Source of the DNA: Mycobacterium colombiense
Lineage (GTDB): Bacteria > Actinomycetota > Actinomycetes > Mycobacteriales > Mycobacteriaceae
Direction: 5' to 3'
DNA: 64,000 nucleotides
Assembly (NCBI RefSeq): GCF_003284975.1
Contig: NZ_QMEU01000006.1
Location: 1-64,000, forward strand
Shown here: positions 62,638 through 64,000 of the stretch, piece after piece
Layout: every line of letters begins with the position of its first letter
How positions within the stretch are numbered: position 1 is the first letter of the stretch
Made by a program: the position numbers and the translations under genes
The notes under the pieces: model-generated
What the model was told of the DNA's origin: nothing
What the model saw: only the letters and a program-made list of their open reading frames with translations
Database searches by the model: none

Positions 62638-63162
62638 ATGAGGTCCGTGGAATGGACCGGCGCGCGTTACGCGGACACCCCGACCGTGCAGGCTTCGACG
62701 TGGATCGACGCCGACCCGGCGCGGGTGTGGAGCCTGGTTTCCGATATCGCGCTGATGCCGGCGTTCAGCAGCGAGCTCAAGGCCGTGGAATGGGCCGAGG
62801 GGTCGGATGGCCCGCGGGTCGGCGCTCGGTTCGTCGGACACAACGAGCATGATGCGTTCGGGCAGTGGAGCAGCACGTCGCATATCGTGGCATGCGATGA
62901 GCCACACGAATTCGCTTGGGCTGTCGGCGAAGCCGGCAATCCCGCCGCGAAGTGGCGATTCCGGTTGACGCCGCGTGACGGCGGCACCGAGCTGAACTAC
63001 TGGATGCAGATGGGGCCGGGACGCTCGGGCCTGTCGGTGGCCATCGAGTCGATGCCCGACAAGGAACAAAAAATCGTGTTCGTGCGGCTGCGCGAGTTCG
63101 AGGGGGCGATCGGAAAAACCCTGGCGGCGATCAAACGGCTGGCCGAACACGGAGTGCATTGA
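62638..63162 (+). CDS. SRPBCC family protein
   Basis: 174-residue START/polyketide-cyclase-like protein: VQASTWIDADPARVWSLVSDIALMPAFSSELKAVEW, GHNEHDAFGQWSSTSHIVACDEPHEFAW and a C-terminal amphipathic helix FVRLREFEGAIGKTLAAIKRLAEH. It likely binds a hydrophobic ligand. ATG 62638 lies 44 bp after the desaturase gene; a GTG at 62647 is an alternative. Its stop overlaps the LLM gene start by one base (TGATG), so those two are coupled. Confidence 0.83.
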   Translation: MRSVEWTGARYADTPTVQASTWIDADPARVWSLVSDIALMPAFSSELKAVEWAEGSDGPRVGARFVGHNEHDAFGQWSSTSHIVACDEPHEFAWAVGEAGNPAAKWRFRLTPRDGGTELNYWMQMGPGRSGLSVAIESMPDKEQKIVFVRLREFEGAIGKTLAAIKRLAEHGVH

Positions 63163-64000
63163 TGCGGACCGCCACGACGGTCGAGTTGTCGGCCGCCGGG
63201 AGGGAAATCGCCGACCTAGTGGCATTGGTCGTCGAGGCGGAGAAACTGGGTCTCGACGTCTGCTGGGTGGCCGAGGCATGGGGCGCGGACGCGCCGTCGG
63301 CGCTGGGCTATCTCGCGGCGCGGACCGAGCGGATGCTGCTCGGTTCCGGTGTGCTGCAGGTTGGCACTCGCTCGCCGGTCCTGGTCGCCCAGACCGCGAT
63401 CACGCTGTCCAATCTGTCGAACGGGCGATTTCTGCTGGGTTTGGGCGCCTCGGGTCCGCAGGTGATCGAAGGGCTGCACGGCGTCTCGTTCAGCCGGCCA
63501 CTGGCTCGCATCGCCGAAACGGTCGACATCGTGCGGCAAGTGTTCGCGGGCGGGAAGATTTCCTATACCGGAGGGGAATTTGAGATTCCCCGGTCCGGCG
63601 GCGAGGCGGTGCCGATGCGGTTGTCGACCCGCGCCGAGCACGCCATCCCGATCTACCTTGCCGCCCTGTCACCGGCGATGCTGCGGTTGACCGGGCGGGT
63701 CGCCGACGGGTGGCTGGGCACCAGCTTCGTTCCCGAAGGCGCCGGCGATGCCTACTTCGCCCACCTCGACGGGGGGCTGGCGGCCGCGAACCGTGCCCGC
63801 ACCGATCTCGACATCTGCCAGGGCGCCGAAGTCGCTTTCGCTGCAGATGAAGACGAGTTGAAGGGCATGGTCGCGGGCCGCAAGAAGGAGCTGGCGTTCA
63901 GTCTCGGCGGCATGGGATCGCCGAGCACAAATTTCTACAACCAGGCCTACAGCCGGCAGGGCTGGGCGGAGGTTGCGGCCGACGTGCGCGAGCGCTGGCA
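63162..64000 (+). CDS. LLM-class (F420-dependent) flavin oxidoreductase, partial
   Basis: The frame is open from ATG 63162 to the window edge (about 279 residues), so the C-terminus is missing. Luciferase-like TIM-barrel features are LVVEAEKLGLDVCWVAEAWGADAPSALGYLAARTERMLLGSGVLQVGTRSPVLVAQTAITL, GRFLLGLGASGPQVIEGLHG, and IPIYLAALSPAMLRLTGRVADGWLG. This set is typical of F420-dependent mycobacterial LLM enzymes. The one-base overlap with the SRPBCC gene indicates a common mRNA. Substrate unknown. Confidence 0.87.
   Translation, partial: MRTATTVELSAAGREIADLVALVVEAEKLGLDVCWVAEAWGADAPSALGYLAARTERMLLGSGVLQVGTRSPVLVAQTAITLSNLSNGRFLLGLGASGPQVIEGLHGVSFSRPLARIAETVDIVRQVFAGGKISYTGGEFEIPRSGGEAVPMRLSTRAEHAIPIYLAALSPAMLRLTGRVADGWLGTSFVPEGAGDAYFAHLDGGLAAANRARTDLDICQGAEVAFAADEDELKGMVAGRKKELAFSLGGMGSPSTNFYNQAYSRQGWAEVAADVRERW

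Overview
The window is high-GC DNA from a mycobacterium, most likely a slow-growing non-tuberculous species. Several genes are recognisable mycobacterial signatures: antigen 85C (fbpC), the L,D-transpeptidase ldtA, TreS plus maltokinase, the serine protease pepA, fusA2, an F420-dependent hydroxymycolate dehydrogenase (fgd2), htdZ and fadE1. Their order matches my memory of M. tuberculosis H37Rv from ctpI (Rv0107c) through Rv0111 and ldtA (Rv0116c) to Rv0133. This conserved backbone is interrupted by accessory blocks. No insertion sequence, prophage, integrase, tRNA, CRISPR array or PE/PPE gene was found.

Layout. 1-2878: 5' part of ctpI (minus), cut by the window edge. 2879-24126: a 21-kb accessory block. 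It starts with an ECF sigma factor, an SDR, a DUF899 protein and small SnoaL/SRPBCC genes. It then contains a catabolic island of two divergent operons. The leftward operon is SMP-30/NHL protein, GntR regulator, acyl-CoA ligase, SDR, acyl-CoA ligase, NDMA-type alcohol dehydrogenase. The rightward operon is SDR, Rieske oxygenase, Baeyer-Villiger-type monooxygenase, SDR, CaiB CoA-transferase, TPP enzyme, aldehyde dehydrogenase. Two matching palindromes in the shared promoter region are the probable GntR operators. 24365-35058: an Rv0111-like acyltransferase, an O-methyltransferase, an M-box magnesium riboswitch leading into a 24-codon uORF, a small protein and an atypical Nramp transporter, then a quinone oxidoreductase, a lipoprotein and a carboxylic acid reductase. 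35173-49983: backbone ldtA, oxyS, oxcA, fadD7, fusA2, Rv0121c-like, pepA, treS, mak, a DUF1275 protein and fbpC. 50216-54563: a second insertion with a MarR-regulated ABC exporter, a phosphoesterase, a CsoR/CstR-like regulon and a small acidic protein. 54695-59557: htdZ, fadE1, a GAF-ANTAR regulator, fgd2, a GNAT acetyltransferase and a DUF5709 protein. 59592-64000: a TetR regulator divergent from a ferredoxin reductase/fatty-acid desaturase pair, followed by SRPBCC and LLM flavin genes.

How it works together. The catabolic island looks like a route that oxygenates a ring or ketone, inserts oxygen to make an ester or lactone, opens it, activates the acid with CoA and shortens it. CaiB, the TPP enzyme and ALDH could form an alpha-oxidation end module. 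The M-box unit looks like a magnesium-starvation response. The desaturase unit looks like a DesT-DesCB-type unsaturation control circuit. Functional assignments come from motifs and remembered family sequences; no search was run.
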